This document shows positions 63,354 through 64,000 of a DNA stretch of 64,000 bases, in pieces (position 1 is the stretch's first letter; every line of letters begins with the position of its first letter). Both the position numbers and the translations under genes were made by a program. The stretch lies in assembly GCA_002425935.1 (NCBI GenBank), contig DINE01000027.1, positions 9,535 through 73,534 on the forward strand, read 5' to 3'. This DNA is from Bacteroidales bacterium UBA5548. Lineage in GTDB: Bacteria > Bacteroidota > Bacteroidia > Bacteroidales > UBA932. The notes beneath the pieces were generated by a model. That model searched no databases, was not told where the DNA came from, and worked only from the letters and a program-made list of their open reading frames with translations.

Positions 63354-64000
63354 TCAGAGTTTAATTACGATTTTCTTTTTGTAGAGGACTATTGCCATTA
63401 CTGTGAAGATGGTAACATATCCCAAAGCGTACAACAGTGACCCCCATTCGTTATTGCCAAGCAGTGGAACGCAGCAGTTGTTGTAAATCCATGAAGATGC
63501 GTTAGTTGTTACCTCTTTGAAAGTTCCGTCATCTTGTAACACAGATGTCTGCCATTTAATTATTCTGCCCAAAGTCTTGGCAAATACTCCTGCCATTACG
63601 AATGCGAACAGCGGATTTAATCCTAAAGCCTTAAATGGGTAAAATATTTTTTCTTTACCTTTAATATCAATGAAGTATATGAAAAATGCCAGCATCAGTA
63701 CCGACCAGCCACCTGCGTAAAATACATAAGATGGTGTCCAGAGGGGTTTGTTGATTGGGATAACCGAACTAAGAACAATTCCAGCTCCCAGTGCTATAAG
63801 ACCAATTGTGTAAAGGTCTCCGACGGCCTCTGTTTTATTGCTGCTCTTACGGATAAGCCCGCCAATAAGATATCCGAAGAGTACCGTGGCAGATCCTGAG
63901 AGAACTCCAAGCAGACCTTCCGGGTCGAAAGGCATTCCGAAACCTTTGTAAACATGAGTAATACCTACAAGGGCAACATCGATGCTGCCTGCAATTGTTC
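63354..64000 (-). CDS. DUF5009/heparan-alpha-glucosaminide acetyltransferase-like membrane protein (5' end cut off)
   Basis: The frame is open from the right edge of the window (codons run from 63998) and stops at 63354, giving about 215 C-terminal residues. It has about five hydrophobic helices and the family-like segments FDPEGLLGVLSG, FYAGGWSVLMLAFF and FKALGLNPLFAFV. Related proteins (YeiB/HGSNAT-like, DUF5009) are membrane acyltransferases that modify sugars. The internal ATG at 63935 is not the start, since the reading frame and similarity continue upstream of it. It lies 8 bases before the phosphoesterase gene on the same strand. Confidence 0.8.
   Translation of the reverse strand, partial: TIAGSIDVALVGITHVYKGFGMPFDPEGLLGVLSGSATVLFGYLIGGLIRKSSNKTEAVGDLYTIGLIALGAGIVLSSVIPINKPLWTPSYVFYAGGWSVLMLAFFIYFIDIKGKEKIFYPFKALGLNPLFAFVMAGVFAKTLGRIIKWQTSVLQDDGTFKEVTTNASSWIYNNCCVPLLGNNEWGSLLYALGYVTIFTVMAIVLYKKKIVIKL

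Overview
The window reads as chromosomal DNA of a Bacteroidota bacterium, most likely of the order Bacteroidales. The signs are a SusC/SusD pair, an Oar-like TonB-dependent receptor, a tricorn-like S41 protease, a class III fructose bisphosphatase, a PGN_0703-type nuclease, a SAM-II riboswitch before metK, and many upstream regions carrying the Bacteroidota promoter pattern TTTG-N19-TAnnTTTG. I cannot place it to genus from sequence alone. Most of the window is compact core genome. Four convergent gene pairs meet with stop codons overlapping by exactly 4 bases.

Layout. 1-5.6 kb: the 3' part of a BREX-type phage defence locus (end of an unidentified gene, pglZ, brxL, and a PD-(D/E)XK nuclease). 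It looks foreign by codon choice and ends at the 3' end of a CAT-anticodon tRNA. 5.7-9.2 kb: the str operon rpsL-rpsG-fusA-rpsJ on the minus strand. 9.3-11.5 kb: ornithine aminotransferase and citrulline hydrolase. 11.5-16.5 kb: FBPase behind a hybrid sensor kinase. 16.6-25.1 kb: Fe-SOD, MATE transporter, rsgA, polyprenyl synthase, DUF4254, a GT9 glycosyltransferase, a U32 peptidase, a small flavin-binding-like protein, and metK with its riboswitch. 25.5-35.8 kb: TonB receptor, yraN-like gene, mannose-1-P guanylyltransferase, arginine deiminase, tricorn-like protease, pheS. 35.9-36.2 kb: tRNA-Gly and tRNA-Leu. 36.3-41.8 kb: marC and a susCD pair without enzymes. 42.1-46.2 kb: an S10-operon segment rplC-rplD-rplW-rplB-rpsS-rplV-rpsC ending in a terminator. 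46.2-54.3 kb: an S12 hydrolase, an acetyltransferase-like gene, the shikimate genes aroB, aroD-aroA fusion and aroC, and a ComM-like ATPase. 54.3-64 kb: a gene remnant, tsaE, namZ, the selenium genes mnmH-yedF-selD, a FadL-family porin, a DPP-type S9 peptidase, a phosphoesterase and a truncated membrane acyltransferase.

How genes work together. Arginine deiminase, the CtlX hydrolase and RocD, though scattered, make a chain from arginine via citrulline and ornithine to glutamate semialdehyde without needing a carbamate kinase. SelD, YedF-like and MnmH form a tRNA selenouridine module. AroB, AroD-AroA and AroC give four of the seven shikimate steps in one tightly coupled minus-strand operon. 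NamZ and the S12 hydrolase could recycle peptidoglycan.

Most unusual points: the S10 ribosomal operon is broken into separate pieces (rpsJ is left behind on the other strand 36 kb away, and the segment stops at rpsC with a terminator instead of continuing to rplP); rpsC carries a long RGG-rich tail; AroD and AroA are fused; and the BREX island abuts a tRNA at the very point where the ribosomal cluster is interrupted. I did not find a system I would call wholly new. The incomplete BREX locus at the left edge is the best candidate for extension.
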